A stretch of DNA of 64,000 nt from JAFDYH01 sp049840875 (GCA_049840875.1 JASGJE010000020.1:248001-312000), one strand, 5' to 3'. Counted from the stretch's first letter, positions 52,984-62,265 are shown. Numbers and translations are program-made. Notes: generated by a model not told the origin, from the letters alone.

Positions 52984-53826
52984 CTATTTCCCGTATTGAT
53001 AAGTGTATTCAATTTTTCCAGTCAATTGCTTGTCTTTGTTAAAACAAGCTTCTCTTGCCTTTAATCCTTTGCTATCGTATTGATAACGCCAGATCAGGTA
53101 TTGTGAAGCTTTATTGGAAGGAACCGTTATTTTTTGAATGACTTGCCCCTGGTCGGAGTACTCAAACATATAGTCCGGTATCAATTTTTTCAATTTATAG
53201 TTGTAGCGGACAATGTCAGTTATCTGATTTTTCCCATCATAGTAATAATATACAGGGTCACCGGCTTTTCCTTTTTTGAATGGGGTTTCCTGCGTTATAT
53301 TTCCACTCTCATCGTACTGAAATTTTATAATAGTAGTGTCTGTATTGTTTATGATGCGCAGCATTTGAGCAGGCTTACCTTTATCGTTATAAGTCCATTG
53401 GTGATCTTCTGTTTCCGTTGTTGTCTTTAGCGAATCAATCGACGTACTTTTTATCGAGACCAGTTGCCCGGTATTGTTATAGCTGTAGATCGTTGTATTC
53501 ATTGAAATACCAGAAGTATCGCTCGTTTTGATTACTCTTGCGTTTTCATCAAACCATGAATTAAGCACCGACTCTTCTGTTACGCCAGATAGCGATGATG
53601 TTCGCATTGTTTTGTTCGCTTTATCGACGAATTGGCCCACCTGGAAATTGTCGGATACAGTGCCGTCAGCTTCAAAACTTTTTAAGGAAACCGATAGCAC
53701 ATTATTGCCGATATAGGATTTCAGCAGGTTATTTGTTTCCCCGGTGCCGATAATGTCTTTGTAATAATATTGGGAACGGGCAATTATTGAAATAGTCAGC
53801 AAGAAAGGAACAAGGGCGTTTTTCAT
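52984..53826 (-). CDS. Exported protein with RHS-like repeats
   Basis: A 280-residue protein with a signal peptide (ALVPFLLTISIIARSQ). The body is a series of short YxxxGxxxxxxxx repeats such as YSYNNTGQLVSI, WTYNDKGKPAQM and FQYDESGNITQE, the pattern of RHS/YD-repeat and related Bacteroidota periplasmic proteins. No toxin domain is attached. The role is unknown. Confidence 0.75.
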   Translation of the reverse strand: MKNALVPFLLTISIIARSQYYYKDIIGTGETNNLLKSYIGNNVLSVSLKSFEADGTVSDNFQVGQFVDKANKTMRTSSLSGVTEESVLNSWFDENARVIKTSDTSGISMNTTIYSYNNTGQLVSIKSTSIDSLKTTTETEDHQWTYNDKGKPAQMLRIINNTDTTIIKFQYDESGNITQETPFKKGKAGDPVYYYYDGKNQITDIVRYNYKLKKLIPDYMFEYSDQGQVIQKITVPSNKASQYLIWRYQYDSKGLKAREACFNKDKQLTGKIEYTYQYGK

Positions 53827-53996
53827 TCAAACAAGATTAGTAAAGTTCAAAAATACCGCAATTCTATAGTAACGAAAAAGAAAAGCCCGGGTGTATCTTT
53901 TGTGGTTATTTTTAAGAAAAATTTCAGTAATTCTCCCGCAAAGCAAATCGAGATTGCCAAACCCGGTTCGTCGGCCGCTTGGGAAATAGTTTGTAC

Positions 53997-54941
53997 ATGA
54001 AAAGCTTTTTTAAGACAATTGGACTCCTTATTTCAAAACCAGGCATTCTCTCCTCCGAGTATATGGTAGGGAAAAGGGAATACTATGTCAGGCCAATCGT
54101 GTTGTTTATTATTGTTTGTGGGGTCTTTTTTAGCCTCTTCTTTATTTTTTTTAAGAACCAAAATGTAATAATCAATACGCCATCGCCACGTAAGATGATA
54201 ATTAATAAAACAAGCGCTACACTGCGGGAAAAATATAAAGAAGCGAAAACTAAAGAGGATTCTGCCGGCATTGAACAGGCGTTAAAAGCGCTGAATAATG
54301 GTAATCATGGTAAAGACACTTCAGATACAGATACCGATATTAATGAAGATAATAAAACCGATGCTGATATTGCTTTTTTCAATCAGTTGGATACTACATT
54401 TAAGTCGATGAACGCTTATGACTCCGCGCAAAAGCAACTATCAGTTTCTTCACGTGATGGTAAGTTTTTAACAATGGTGAAGCACGTTGGTTACCGGCTG
54501 ACAGAACTGTATGGCAACAGCAGAGCACGTTTCTGGAGTGATGTGCTAAACCGTTTTCTGCATTGGTTTCCTTACATCTTAATCGTGTGCTTTCCTTTTT
54601 ATGTTTTGTTACTCAGATTGTTTTATATACGCAGAAAGGGATTTGACTTTACTTTGCACGCTGTATTTCTTATGCACATTTACGCATTTGCGTTCCTGTT
54701 ATTTTTAGTATTTCTTGGTATCATCAGTTTAAGGCGGTTGACAGAAGAAGAGAGAATCTGGTTTACGGCATTTGTCGCATTCTTTTACCTGCTGATTTAC
54801 CTGTTTAGAGCAATGAAAAGATTCTATAAACAATCAACGGGAAAAACGCTGATCAAATTCATCTTTTTCAACCTTTTTTGCAGCATCTTGTTGGTTGCAA
54901 TTTTTATCGGCTGCTTTGGCCTTTTAGTATTACAGAAATAA
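53997..54941 (+). CDS. DUF3667-like membrane protein without the N-terminal zinc ribbon
   Basis: A 314-residue membrane protein. The N terminus (MKSFFKTIGLLISKPG, then GKREYYVRPIVLF) resembles DUF3667, and about five helices are predicted (23-45, near 195-215, 225-250, 260-280 and 290-312). A charged Asp/Lys-rich loop lies at about 85-140. Most DUF3667 proteins begin with a CxxCG zinc ribbon, which is absent. The ATG at 53997 is preferred to a TTG 18 bp upstream. It is 9 bp before mazG. Function unknown. Confidence 0.7.
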   Translation: MKSFFKTIGLLISKPGILSSEYMVGKREYYVRPIVLFIIVCGVFFSLFFIFFKNQNVIINTPSPRKMIINKTSATLREKYKEAKTKEDSAGIEQALKALNNGNHGKDTSDTDTDINEDNKTDADIAFFNQLDTTFKSMNAYDSAQKQLSVSSRDGKFLTMVKHVGYRLTELYGNSRARFWSDVLNRFLHWFPYILIVCFPFYVLLLRLFYIRRKGFDFTLHAVFLMHIYAFAFLLFLVFLGIISLRRLTEEERIWFTAFVAFFYLLIYLFRAMKRFYKQSTGKTLIKFIFFNLFCSILLVAIFIGCFGLLVLQK

Positions 54942-54950
54942 ACATTTTCT

Positions 54951-55724
54951 ATGCAACATGTTTCTGAAGCCTTTTTAAGACTTGTTCAGATAATGGATGA
55001 ATTAAGGGAACAATGCCCGTGGGATAGAAAACAAACGATTCACACGCTTCGATCGATGACAATCGAAGAGACTTATGAATTGACAGATTCTATAACTGAC
55101 TCGGATTGGAAAGGAATAAAAGAAGAATTGGGAGATTTATTATTGCATATCCTTTTTTATTCCCGGATCGGAAAAGAGGAAGGTCAGTTCACTCTCGAAG
55201 AAGTGATAAAAGGCATTAGCGAAAAATTGATCGCCCGGCATCCACATATTTATGGCGACGTAAAAGTGGAAAATGATGAAGATGTAAAAAAGAACTGGGA
55301 AAAATTAAAGTTAAAAGAAGGCAAGAAATCAGTACTAAGTGGCGTGCCAAAATCGTTACCAGCTATGGTAAAAGCCATGCGTTTGCAGGAAAAGGCAAAA
55401 CAGGTCGGCTTCGAATGGGATGCAAAGGAGCAGGTGTGGGAAAAGGTGGAAGAAGAGACAAATGAGTTGAAAGAAGCCGTGGCACAGAGCGATAAGGATA
55501 AGATAGAAGATGAGTTCGGAGATTTGCTTTTTTCATTGGTTAATTACGCACGATTTTTGCGGATAGACGCCGAAAATGCGTTGGAGCGGACCAATAAGAA
55601 ATTCATAAGCCGGTTTACGGGCATGGAGGAAAAAGCCCTTGCCTCAGGGCGCCGCCTCGATGATATGACGCTGAAGGAAATGGATGCCATCTGGAACGCT
55701 ATAAAGCAGCAGCAACGACAATAA
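54951..55724 (+). CDS. mazG: Nucleoside triphosphate pyrophosphohydrolase MazG
   Basis: A 257-residue protein with two MazG domains. The first has CPWDRKQTIHTLRSMTIEET, and each has an EE-x-E/D-type metal site (ELGDLLLHI and DEFGDLLFSL). It hydrolyses nucleoside triphosphates to monophosphates, cleaning damaged nucleotides. Its TAA stop is followed directly by the GTG start of the sensor kinase, so the two are translated from one message. Confidence 0.95.
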   Translation: MQHVSEAFLRLVQIMDELREQCPWDRKQTIHTLRSMTIEETYELTDSITDSDWKGIKEELGDLLLHILFYSRIGKEEGQFTLEEVIKGISEKLIARHPHIYGDVKVENDEDVKKNWEKLKLKEGKKSVLSGVPKSLPAMVKAMRLQEKAKQVGFEWDAKEQVWEKVEEETNELKEAVAQSDKDKIEDEFGDLLFSLVNYARFLRIDAENALERTNKKFISRFTGMEEKALASGRRLDDMTLKEMDAIWNAIKQQQRQ

Positions 55725-58700
55725 GTGAAACGATTTTTAAGATATCTTTTTGCCAGCAAGTACACTGTGCTTGGAGCGGCTATTATACTCTTTTTTCTTT
55801 CGTACGTTTTCAATACCTATTATACTAATCTTACTTCGGTTTCGAGAGAACGAAAATTTCTCGAAAATTATATCCAGGATCAGCAAAAGGATTATAACAA
55901 TCTTTTGCAGGATACGGGCTTGTTAAAAAAACTGATCCATAAACGTGAGTCACTGGATGAGTTAAAACAGTTGTCTGCACGGCAATATGGTTTTTTCCTT
56001 TTTTCAGAAAATACAGGTGGAGATTTCAATATGCTCTTCTGGAGCGATCAATTGATTTTACCACCACAGTCAAGCTTTAAAATGAGAGATGGTGAATCGT
56101 TTGAAAAGCTGGCTAACGGGTATTATGTTATTCAGAAAAATACAATCAGAATAGCCGGCGTTAATAGCAACCTCATTGCTTTCGCGTTGATACCGGTTCA
56201 GTTTGATTATTATCTGCCAACTGAAGATCTGCCAAAGGAATTTGCTTATAGTAAAAAAGCAAGTCAGATTGTATATATCGCAGAGCATAGAACAACTGTC
56301 TACCCGGTTCACTCCTTGTCGGGAAATACATTGTTATACCTCGATAAAAAGTCGTACGTCGCTATTCCATCGAATGATTTGATTACGCTGGCGCTCCGGT
56401 TAGCTGCATTATTCTTGCTGCTTCTGTTTGTTCACATGGTAGCAGAATCGCTGGCGCGACATGTAAAAACATGGAAAGCTATCGGCGTACTCGCCGGTTG
56501 TTTGATTTTGTTGCGGCTGATTATATTCCAGTTCCCATCGTTATTCAATCTGAGACAGTTCTCTTTGTTTGATCCTGCAATCTATGGTTCAGACATTATT
56601 CAACGTTCGTTGGGAGATCTTTTAATAAACGCAATCGTATTTTGCTGGATAGTGGTATTTAGTTGGTCGAAAATTTCTCATCGCAGAAACCTTGGTATAT
56701 TAAGTATAAAAGGGCTGAGATGGGTGATTGGTACAGCCGCATTATTTCTATTGATTTCTTCTACGTTTCTTTTGGCAAACCTGATACGTGGCATGGTTGC
56801 CGATTCGAAAATCTCATTTAACGTAACAGATTTTGATAGCCTTGATGTTTTTACTGTTGTTGGTTTTATTGTATTGGCCTGCCTCTCGCTGGGTTATTAT
56901 TATTTCACACAGATATTATTCAAGCTGATATTTCCTGTGTTTGAAGGAAGAGCGGCCGGCTGGATTTATTTTGCAATTGGCGCTACCGGTCTAGCTTACC
57001 TTACTTCGCTTGCTTCCGGAGCTCTTGTTCAGTTTTTTTTGTTTGTGTTGATCTGGTTGGTCATTTATACGTGGATTATCAGCAGGCAGTCCATTATATT
57101 TCATCGCTTTCAGATCAATATTGCGGGAATTATGTTCTGGATTTTTGTTTTTTCTGCATCTATCTCTGTTATCATGCTGAGAGAGAACCAGCAGAAGGAA
57201 TGGAAAAAGCGAATGAACATTGCCGAAAAGATCTCTGAAAAATTTGATGAAACAAGAGGGCTTGAGTTAAATATCGCGATGACATATCTCGATAATAAAT
57301 TCCTTGCTCATAACTTTCACCGGTTCTATACGGCTGATAACAGCAAGTTCTTGCGCGATAGTATCGTGAGAGCAAGTTACCAGGGTTATAGTAGTAATTA
57401 TGATACAAAGGTTTTTGCCTTTGATCATAATAAGCAGCCGTTGAACAACGAGGATCCTGATACCTATGATGCATTGAATACGATATTGACCGTGCAGGCG
57501 AAGCCAGTTGAGAAAGTCGCAGATCTGTATACTTATGAGACTTCGTACGATAAGATCAGCTATATAACTCATCGCCAGGTAAAAGATTCATTGAATAATC
57601 AGTTGGGTGATTTCTTTATCATTTCTATTCCCAAGAAATTCGGAAATGAATCGATGCTGCCGCAATTGTTCAAGCAGGATGATCAGAATAACCCGGAAAA
57701 CTCGCAGGTATATTCTTATGCGCTGTATAGCAAAAATGATCTGATCGCATCATCTTCTAAATATCCGTTTGTAACATCGTTGACCAATGATCAGGTGCCA
57801 AGAAGAGAGTTTGAGAAAAGAAAAAATGGAGATTATGATGAAATGTGGCATCGCGATATTAATGAGAAAGTAGTGGTGCTTGCAAAAAAAGAAGATTCAA
57901 CGATCGAATCGATTACCCTTTTTTCGTACATCTTCTGTTCTTTTCTATTCATGGTTTCTGTGGTGCAGTTAGTGTCGTTGATTCTAAAAGCCGGCTATAA
58001 CTGGGATGAGTTTCGTCGTCTTACACAAATGAATATACGTACACAGGTACACGGCACTTTTATCTTGATTAGTCTTTTATCGTTTATCATTATCGGTATT
58101 GCCACGATCTCTTTTTTTTACAGCCGTTTCAGCAGGAGCAATATTGACAAACTGAGCCGCACGATGAAAGTAATGGTGAATGAAATGCAGAAAAAACTAA
58201 TCAGGCAGAATGTTGTTTCTGATACTGTAAATTTTGACGACTCTTTCTATGTTGAGAAAGGATACGATTTAAAATCGTTGGTAAATGAAGTAGCGGAGAT
58301 ACATAATGTTGACGTAAATATTTACGACCTCAACGGTGACCTTGAAGTTTCTTCTGAAGCGAATGTTTATAAGCGGGGGATACTGAGCAGTAAGATGAAC
58401 CCGGAAGCTTACTATCACCTCAGCCATCTTCGTGAAGTACAGCATGTGCAGCAGGAAAAAATCGGAAGTCTTCCTTATACAAGTATCTATGCGCCGGTGC
58501 GAACCCGTGAAGGAGTGGTGGATAGTTATATTAATATCCCTTATTTCACTTCTCAAAACGATTTGAACCAGGAGATATCCAATTTCCTGGTCACATTGAT
58601 TAATCTGAATGCATTCACTTTTTTGATTGCCGGTGTTATTGCCTTATTTATTACCAACAGGATCACACGTTCATTTTCATTGATCAGCGAAAAAATGAAA

Positions 58701-59498
58701 GAAGTAAATCTTGGTAAAATGAACGAGGACATTATCTGGAATCGCGATGATGAAATCGGTGAGCTTGTAAAAGAGTATAATAAAATGGTCGCGAAGCTTG
58801 GTGAAAGCGCATCCGCACTCGCAAAAAATGAACGTGAAGGAGCATGGCGTGAGATGGCAAGGCAGGTGGCGCATGAAATAAAGAACCCATTGACACCAAT
58901 GAAATTGAGCATTCAATACCTGCAAAAAGCAGTTAATAATAATCAGCCAAACGTAAAAGAACTTTCCAGTAACGTAGCAAACACGTTGATAGAACAGATC
59001 GATCACTTATCACGTATCGCCGCTGATTTTTCACAATTTGCTAATATCGGAAATGTGAATGTCGAAAATTTTGATTTGCATGACGTGATTGGATCATTGA
59101 AAGATTTGTATGAACCGAATAACCAGGTGCAATTTGTTTGGCATCCGTTGAACAGAGAAGTAATGTTAAATGCTGATAAAACGCAAATGAATCGCCTCTT
59201 CACAAATTTATTTACAAATGCTGTAGAGGCCTGCGATGGTAATACTTGTCGTATTGAGGTAAATGAAATGCAAGAGAACGGCACTGTAAAAATCAGCGTA
59301 AAAGATAATGGTGAAGGTATCGCCCCGGAAATGCAGTCAAAAATTTTCGTTCCCAACTTTACAACCAAATCATCAGGCACAGGCCTTGGCCTTGCGATGT
59401 GTAAAAGCATCGTCGAACAGGCAAAAGGTAAAATATGGTTCGAAACGCAAAAGGGTAGAGGCACTACGTTTCATGTAGAATTGCCTGTTGATCATTAA
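55725..59498 (+). CDS. Large membrane sensor histidine kinase, NtrY-like
   Basis: A 1257-residue kinase with about twelve membrane helices: one at residues 10-30, a cluster at 215-460, two at about 730 and 775, and one near 965. Between these lie large presumed periplasmic segments (about 490-725 and 800-950). HAMP follows near 980, then the HisKA box HEIKNPLTPMKLSIQYL with phospho-acceptor H1050, and the ATPase with the N-box (NLFTNAVEA) and G-boxes (DNGEGI, GTGLGLAMC). No response regulator gene is beside it. The GTG start abuts the mazG stop with no Shine-Dalgarno of its own. Confidence 0.88.
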   Translation: MKRFLRYLFASKYTVLGAAIILFFLSYVFNTYYTNLTSVSRERKFLENYIQDQQKDYNNLLQDTGLLKKLIHKRESLDELKQLSARQYGFFLFSENTGGDFNMLFWSDQLILPPQSSFKMRDGESFEKLANGYYVIQKNTIRIAGVNSNLIAFALIPVQFDYYLPTEDLPKEFAYSKKASQIVYIAEHRTTVYPVHSLSGNTLLYLDKKSYVAIPSNDLITLALRLAALFLLLLFVHMVAESLARHVKTWKAIGVLAGCLILLRLIIFQFPSLFNLRQFSLFDPAIYGSDIIQRSLGDLLINAIVFCWIVVFSWSKISHRRNLGILSIKGLRWVIGTAALFLLISSTFLLANLIRGMVADSKISFNVTDFDSLDVFTVVGFIVLACLSLGYYYFTQILFKLIFPVFEGRAAGWIYFAIGATGLAYLTSLASGALVQFFLFVLIWLVIYTWIISRQSIIFHRFQINIAGIMFWIFVFSASISVIMLRENQQKEWKKRMNIAEKISEKFDETRGLELNIAMTYLDNKFLAHNFHRFYTADNSKFLRDSIVRASYQGYSSNYDTKVFAFDHNKQPLNNEDPDTYDALNTILTVQAKPVEKVADLYTYETSYDKISYITHRQVKDSLNNQLGDFFIISIPKKFGNESMLPQLFKQDDQNNPENSQVYSYALYSKNDLIASSSKYPFVTSLTNDQVPRREFEKRKNGDYDEMWHRDINEKVVVLAKKEDSTIESITLFSYIFCSFLFMVSVVQLVSLILKAGYNWDEFRRLTQMNIRTQVHGTFILISLLSFIIIGIATISFFYSRFSRSNIDKLSRTMKVMVNEMQKKLIRQNVVSDTVNFDDSFYVEKGYDLKSLVNEVAEIHNVDVNIYDLNGDLEVSSEANVYKRGILSSKMNPEAYYHLSHLREVQHVQQEKIGSLPYTSIYAPVRTREGVVDSYINIPYFTSQNDLNQEISNFLVTLINLNAFTFLIAGVIALFITNRITRSFSLISEKMKEVNLGKMNEDIIWNRDDEIGELVKEYNKMVAKLGESASALAKNEREGAWREMARQVAHEIKNPLTPMKLSIQYLQKAVNNNQPNVKELSSNVANTLIEQIDHLSRIAADFSQFANIGNVNVENFDLHDVIGSLKDLYEPNNQVQFVWHPLNREVMLNADKTQMNRLFTNLFTNAVEACDGNTCRIEVNEMQENGTVKISVKDNGEGIAPEMQSKIFVPNFTTKSSGTGLGLAMCKSIVEQAKGKIWFETQKGRGTTFHVELPVDH

Positions 59499-59526
59499 TC
59501 GGCTAATTTTTTCTGTATTAGTTTTA

Positions 59527-61215
59527 TCAACTAATGCCTTTCTTCTTTTTAACCTTCTGCAGATACTCTTCAAATTGTTTCAATGAAAAACTGCTGAGAT
59601 TATACTCTTTGGTAAGACCGCCTTTCTGTGCTGCTAACGTACCATATTTGATGTCATCATATCCGTCCAGTGCATGCGCATCCGGGTTTATAGAGATCAA
59701 TCCTCCGTTACTGACGATATAATCAATCCATTTCCAGTCAACATCTAACCTTCTTGGATGAGCATTTAATTCTATAACGACATTATTTTTTATGCAGGCA
59801 TCAATTATTTTCTTGTGATCTACTGGATAACCGTTGCGACTGAGTAATAGTCGTCCTGTCATGTGCCCGAGTATTGTGACATAGGGATTTGAAATGGCAT
59901 TCATCAGCCGCATCATTGCTTTTTCTTCCGACATTTTAAGATTACTGTGGACAGAGGCAATGACAAGATCGAAGGTCGCCAGTATTTCATTACTATAATC
60001 CATGCTACCATCATTCAGAATATCGCATTCAATACTTTTGAAGATTTTAAATGGTTTTAGTTTTGCATTTAGTTCTTCAATCTGCCGATGTTGTTCACGG
60101 ATCCTTTCTTCGCTCAAGCCATTCGCATAAAACGCCGACTTGGAGTGATCTGATAAGACAAGATATTCAAGACCTCGTACAATACATTCCTTCGCCATTT
60201 CTTCAACGGTGGTAGCGCCATCACTCCAGTTGCTATGACTGTGAATAATTGATTTTACATCTTCTGGCCGTATTACTTCAGGTAATTTATTTTTTGATGC
60301 TTTTTCTATTATTGCAGCTGTTTCACGTAGATAAGGTGGAATAAACTGAATCTTTGCTTTTTCAAATATTATTGCATCGTCTTCGGTTTCATCGCCTTTG
60401 TATTTTAACGCCGGGAATTTATTCTGGAATGCCTGTAAAAAATCTGCACTCCCTGTAGTCAGAAATAACTCTTCTGCACGATTGGTTCCTCCTGTATATA
60501 GCCGCAGTTTCAGGCCATTCTTTAGTTTATACAAAAGACTTCTATCGGTTTCTTCCAGTAATTCAGGCGGCTGCGCAGTTTGAAATTTTGGTTTTATACT
60601 ATCATTTTTCTCAAGCACGATAAATTCAAGTTCATCAATTGTTGTATCGTGCCGGCGATAAGCGCCTGTTACATGCACTTTACCTGGTGCAAATATTTTT
60701 TTCAGATAGCCATCTATCTGCGGAAAGATTTCTTCCAGTTGAGCGTATAAAAAACTACCATGGTTTAATAAATAAAACTCTATCGATTCACGGATACTTT
60801 GCTGTGTCTTTTCACCGAAACCTTTATATAATGTCAGCCGGTTTTCATTGCATGCATACAGTAACTCTCCTAACGATTCAATTTCCATTTCTTTCCAAAC
60901 CGTATGAATCTTTTTGGGACCGATGCCTTTAATGTTCAGCATTTCAATTACACCGGGCGGTGTTTTCAATATGTAGTCATCCAATAGAGCGAATTTGCCA
61001 GTATCCAGCATTTCGATCACTTTCTTGCCAATGCTATCGCCAATGCCTTTTATTGAAAACAACTTTTCTCTTGGGGTATTACTAAGTTGATCCGGCAGCT
61101 TTTCTATATAAAAAGCCCCAATTGAGTAGGTTTTTGTTTTAAAAGAATTTTCGCCATGGATATCCATCAGTTTAGATAGCAGCGAAAAGTTATCGGCAAT
61201 AGCAGCGTTATCCAT
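59527..61215 (-). CDS. PolX-family protein with intact PHP nuclease and degenerate polymerase active site
   Basis: A 562-residue protein in PolX order: helix-hairpin-helix repeats (about 50-110), a Pol beta-like core (about 120-300) and a C-terminal PHP domain (about 320-560) with metal ligands H325 and H327 in HSHSNWSDG. The polymerase site is not canonical. In GAYRRHDTTIDELEF the two catalytic Asp of GDxD are E195 and E197, and the third Asp (usually in VDLR) is K236 in GLKLRL. A nuclease-only role is inferred. Confidence 0.88.
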   Translation of the reverse strand: MDNAAIADNFSLLSKLMDIHGENSFKTKTYSIGAFYIEKLPDQLSNTPREKLFSIKGIGDSIGKKVIEMLDTGKFALLDDYILKTPPGVIEMLNIKGIGPKKIHTVWKEMEIESLGELLYACNENRLTLYKGFGEKTQQSIRESIEFYLLNHGSFLYAQLEEIFPQIDGYLKKIFAPGKVHVTGAYRRHDTTIDELEFIVLEKNDSIKPKFQTAQPPELLEETDRSLLYKLKNGLKLRLYTGGTNRAEELFLTTGSADFLQAFQNKFPALKYKGDETEDDAIIFEKAKIQFIPPYLRETAAIIEKASKNKLPEVIRPEDVKSIIHSHSNWSDGATTVEEMAKECIVRGLEYLVLSDHSKSAFYANGLSEERIREQHRQIEELNAKLKPFKIFKSIECDILNDGSMDYSNEILATFDLVIASVHSNLKMSEEKAMMRLMNAISNPYVTILGHMTGRLLLSRNGYPVDHKKIIDACIKNNVVIELNAHPRRLDVDWKWIDYIVSNGGLISINPDAHALDGYDDIKYGTLAAQKGGLTKEYNLSSFSLKQFEEYLQKVKKKKGIS

Positions 61216-61380
61216 AGCTGCAAGTTATGTTTTTGGCTGAAATTATTATTTAAGCGGATTGGCGGAACCCGGTTAAAGCATAATTGCAAAGCTGAATGAC
61301 AAGAATAACAAGTATTCGATTGACTTCATGACTAAATGAAGTTGTTAGTGCGACTTAAACATTTAAATAGCTGTAACGAA

Positions 61381-61405
61381 AAAGTCTCCCGATTTGGGAG
61401 ACTTT
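61381..61405 (-). terminator. Terminator downstream of the lysine-rich peptide gene
   Basis: AAAGTCTCCC (61381-61390) pairs perfectly with GGGAGACTTT (61396-61405) around a 5-base loop; on the minus strand it runs into a T tract. A perfect palindrome AAGTTTTAAAACTT (61411-61424) lies between it and the gene. Confidence 0.8.
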
Positions 61406-61430
61406 CTATTAAGTTTTAAAACTTCTAAAC

Positions 61431-61511
61431 TTATTTTTTCTTCTTAGCTACTTTCTTAGCTACTTTTTTCTTTGGAGCTGCTTTCTTAGCTGCTTTTTTC
61501 TTTACTGCCAT
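61431..61511 (-). CDS. 26-residue lysine/alanine-rich basic peptide
   Basis: The minus strand encodes MAVKKKAAKKAAPKKKVAKK, then VAKKKK and a TAA stop: 26 residues, over half lysine, the rest almost all Ala, Val and Pro. It has its own promoter-like elements (61551-61580) and an intrinsic terminator, which argues for a real gene. The composition matches the lysine/alanine tail of histone H1-like bacterial proteins and of TopA in this window, so it probably binds DNA or RNA non-specifically. It is far below usual gene-calling size limits. Confidence 0.7.
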   Translation of the reverse strand: MAVKKKAAKKAAPKKKVAKKVAKKKK

Positions 61512-61550
61512 GTTTTTAGAATTTAAATGGTTAGAAATAAATAACGACAG

Positions 61551-61580
61551 TAAAAGTAATATTTTTTTTGTACTGTCAAA
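61551..61580 (-). promoter_or_regulatory. Promoter-like elements of the lysine-rich peptide gene
   Basis: On the minus strand TTTG (61580-61577) is followed after 18 bp by TACTTTTA (61558-61551), a 7-of-8 match to TAnnTTTG. The start site falls near 61547, leaving a leader of about 35 bases. Confidence 0.5.
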
Positions 61581-61625
61581 ATTTTTTTCTAAAAAACATT
61601 CAGTAAGAGAAAGTATCGATAATGA

Positions 61626-61892
61626 TTATGCAGTTGCCTCAACAGCATTTACTGATACAAATGTTCTGTTGTTTCTTCCTTTACGGAATTCAACAACACC
61701 ATCTGCTAAAGCAAATAATGTATAATCTTTACCAACACCAACATTGGTACCGGGATGATAAACAGTACCACGTTGACGAACGATGATGTTTCCTGACGTT
61801 GCAGGTTGACCACCAAAAATCTTTACACCAAGACGTTTGCTTTGTGAATCGCGTCCGTTCTTTACACTGCCTTCGCCTTTTTTATGTGCCAT
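61626..61892 (-). CDS. rpmA: 50S ribosomal protein L27
   Basis: An 88-residue L27. It begins MAHKKGEGSVKNGRDSQ and has the conserved GGQPATSGNIIVRQRGT and HPGTNVG segments. It stabilises the peptidyl-tRNA end at the peptidyl transferase centre. The ATG at 61892 matches the family start; an in-frame extension to 61943 is not conserved. It is downstream of rplU, with a strong stem-loop between them. Confidence 0.97.
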   Translation of the reverse strand: MAHKKGEGSVKNGRDSQSKRLGVKIFGGQPATSGNIIVRQRGTVYHPGTNVGVGKDYTLFALADGVVEFRKGRNNRTFVSVNAVEATA

Positions 61893-61916
61893 TGTTTTAT
61901 AAGTTTTAAGTTTTAG

Positions 61917-61957
61917 GTTTAAAGTTGTAAGTGAATGTGCCACTTATAACTTTAAAC
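61917..61957 (-). repeat. 17-bp stem-loop between rplU and rpmA
   Basis: GTTTAAAGTTGTAAGTG (61917-61933) pairs with CACTTATAACTTTAAAC (61941-61957) with one mismatch and a 7-base loop. It sits in the 70-bp gap of the L21-L27 operon. It is AT-rich and belongs to the TTTAAGTTTT-type low-complexity repeats of this phylum. It could act as a processing or attenuation hairpin. Confidence 0.6.
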
Positions 61958-61962
61958 TTCAG

Positions 61963-62265
61963 TTATGCTATACTTGTTACTTTGATTTGTGTATACGCAG
62001 TGCGATGACCTTTCTTTTTATGAAAGCCTTTTCTTCTTTTTTGCTTGTAAGCTATCACCGTATCACCTTTTACATGATCAACGATCTCTGCTTTCACTTT
62101 CGCTTTTACTGCACTTCCTACAGAAAGCTTACCATCATTGTCAACCAACAATACTTCAGCGATATCGATTGTATCACCAGCTTTGCCTTCCAGGTGAGGA
62201 ACGTACAAAGTCTGATCTTTGGTTACTGTAAATTGCTGGCCGGCGATTTTAATTACTGCGATCAT
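61963..62265 (-). CDS. rplU: 50S ribosomal protein L21
   Basis: A 100-residue L21: IAVIKIAGQQFTVTKDQTLY, then the basic YKQKRRKGFHKKKGHR and a C-terminal KVTSIA. The ATG at 62265 matches the family start and lies about 15 bases from the predicted start site. It is cotranscribed with rpmA from the promoter at 62284-62314. Confidence 0.97.
   Translation of the reverse strand: MIAVIKIAGQQFTVTKDQTLYVPHLEGKAGDTIDIAEVLLVDNDGKLSVGSAVKAKVKAEIVDHVKGDTVIAYKQKRRKGFHKKKGHRTAYTQIKVTSIA

Noticed and set aside
53881..53996. CIFCGYF-like codons upstream of the DUF3667-like gene, as a possible lost zinc ribbon
   Set aside because: The frame stops at once (TAA) and only one CxxCG pair is present; joining it to the gene would need a frame change with no other support.
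59502..59522. CTAAT...ATTAG pairing after the kinase gene as a terminator
   Set aside because: The stem is five AT-rich base pairs with a large loop and no T run of note.
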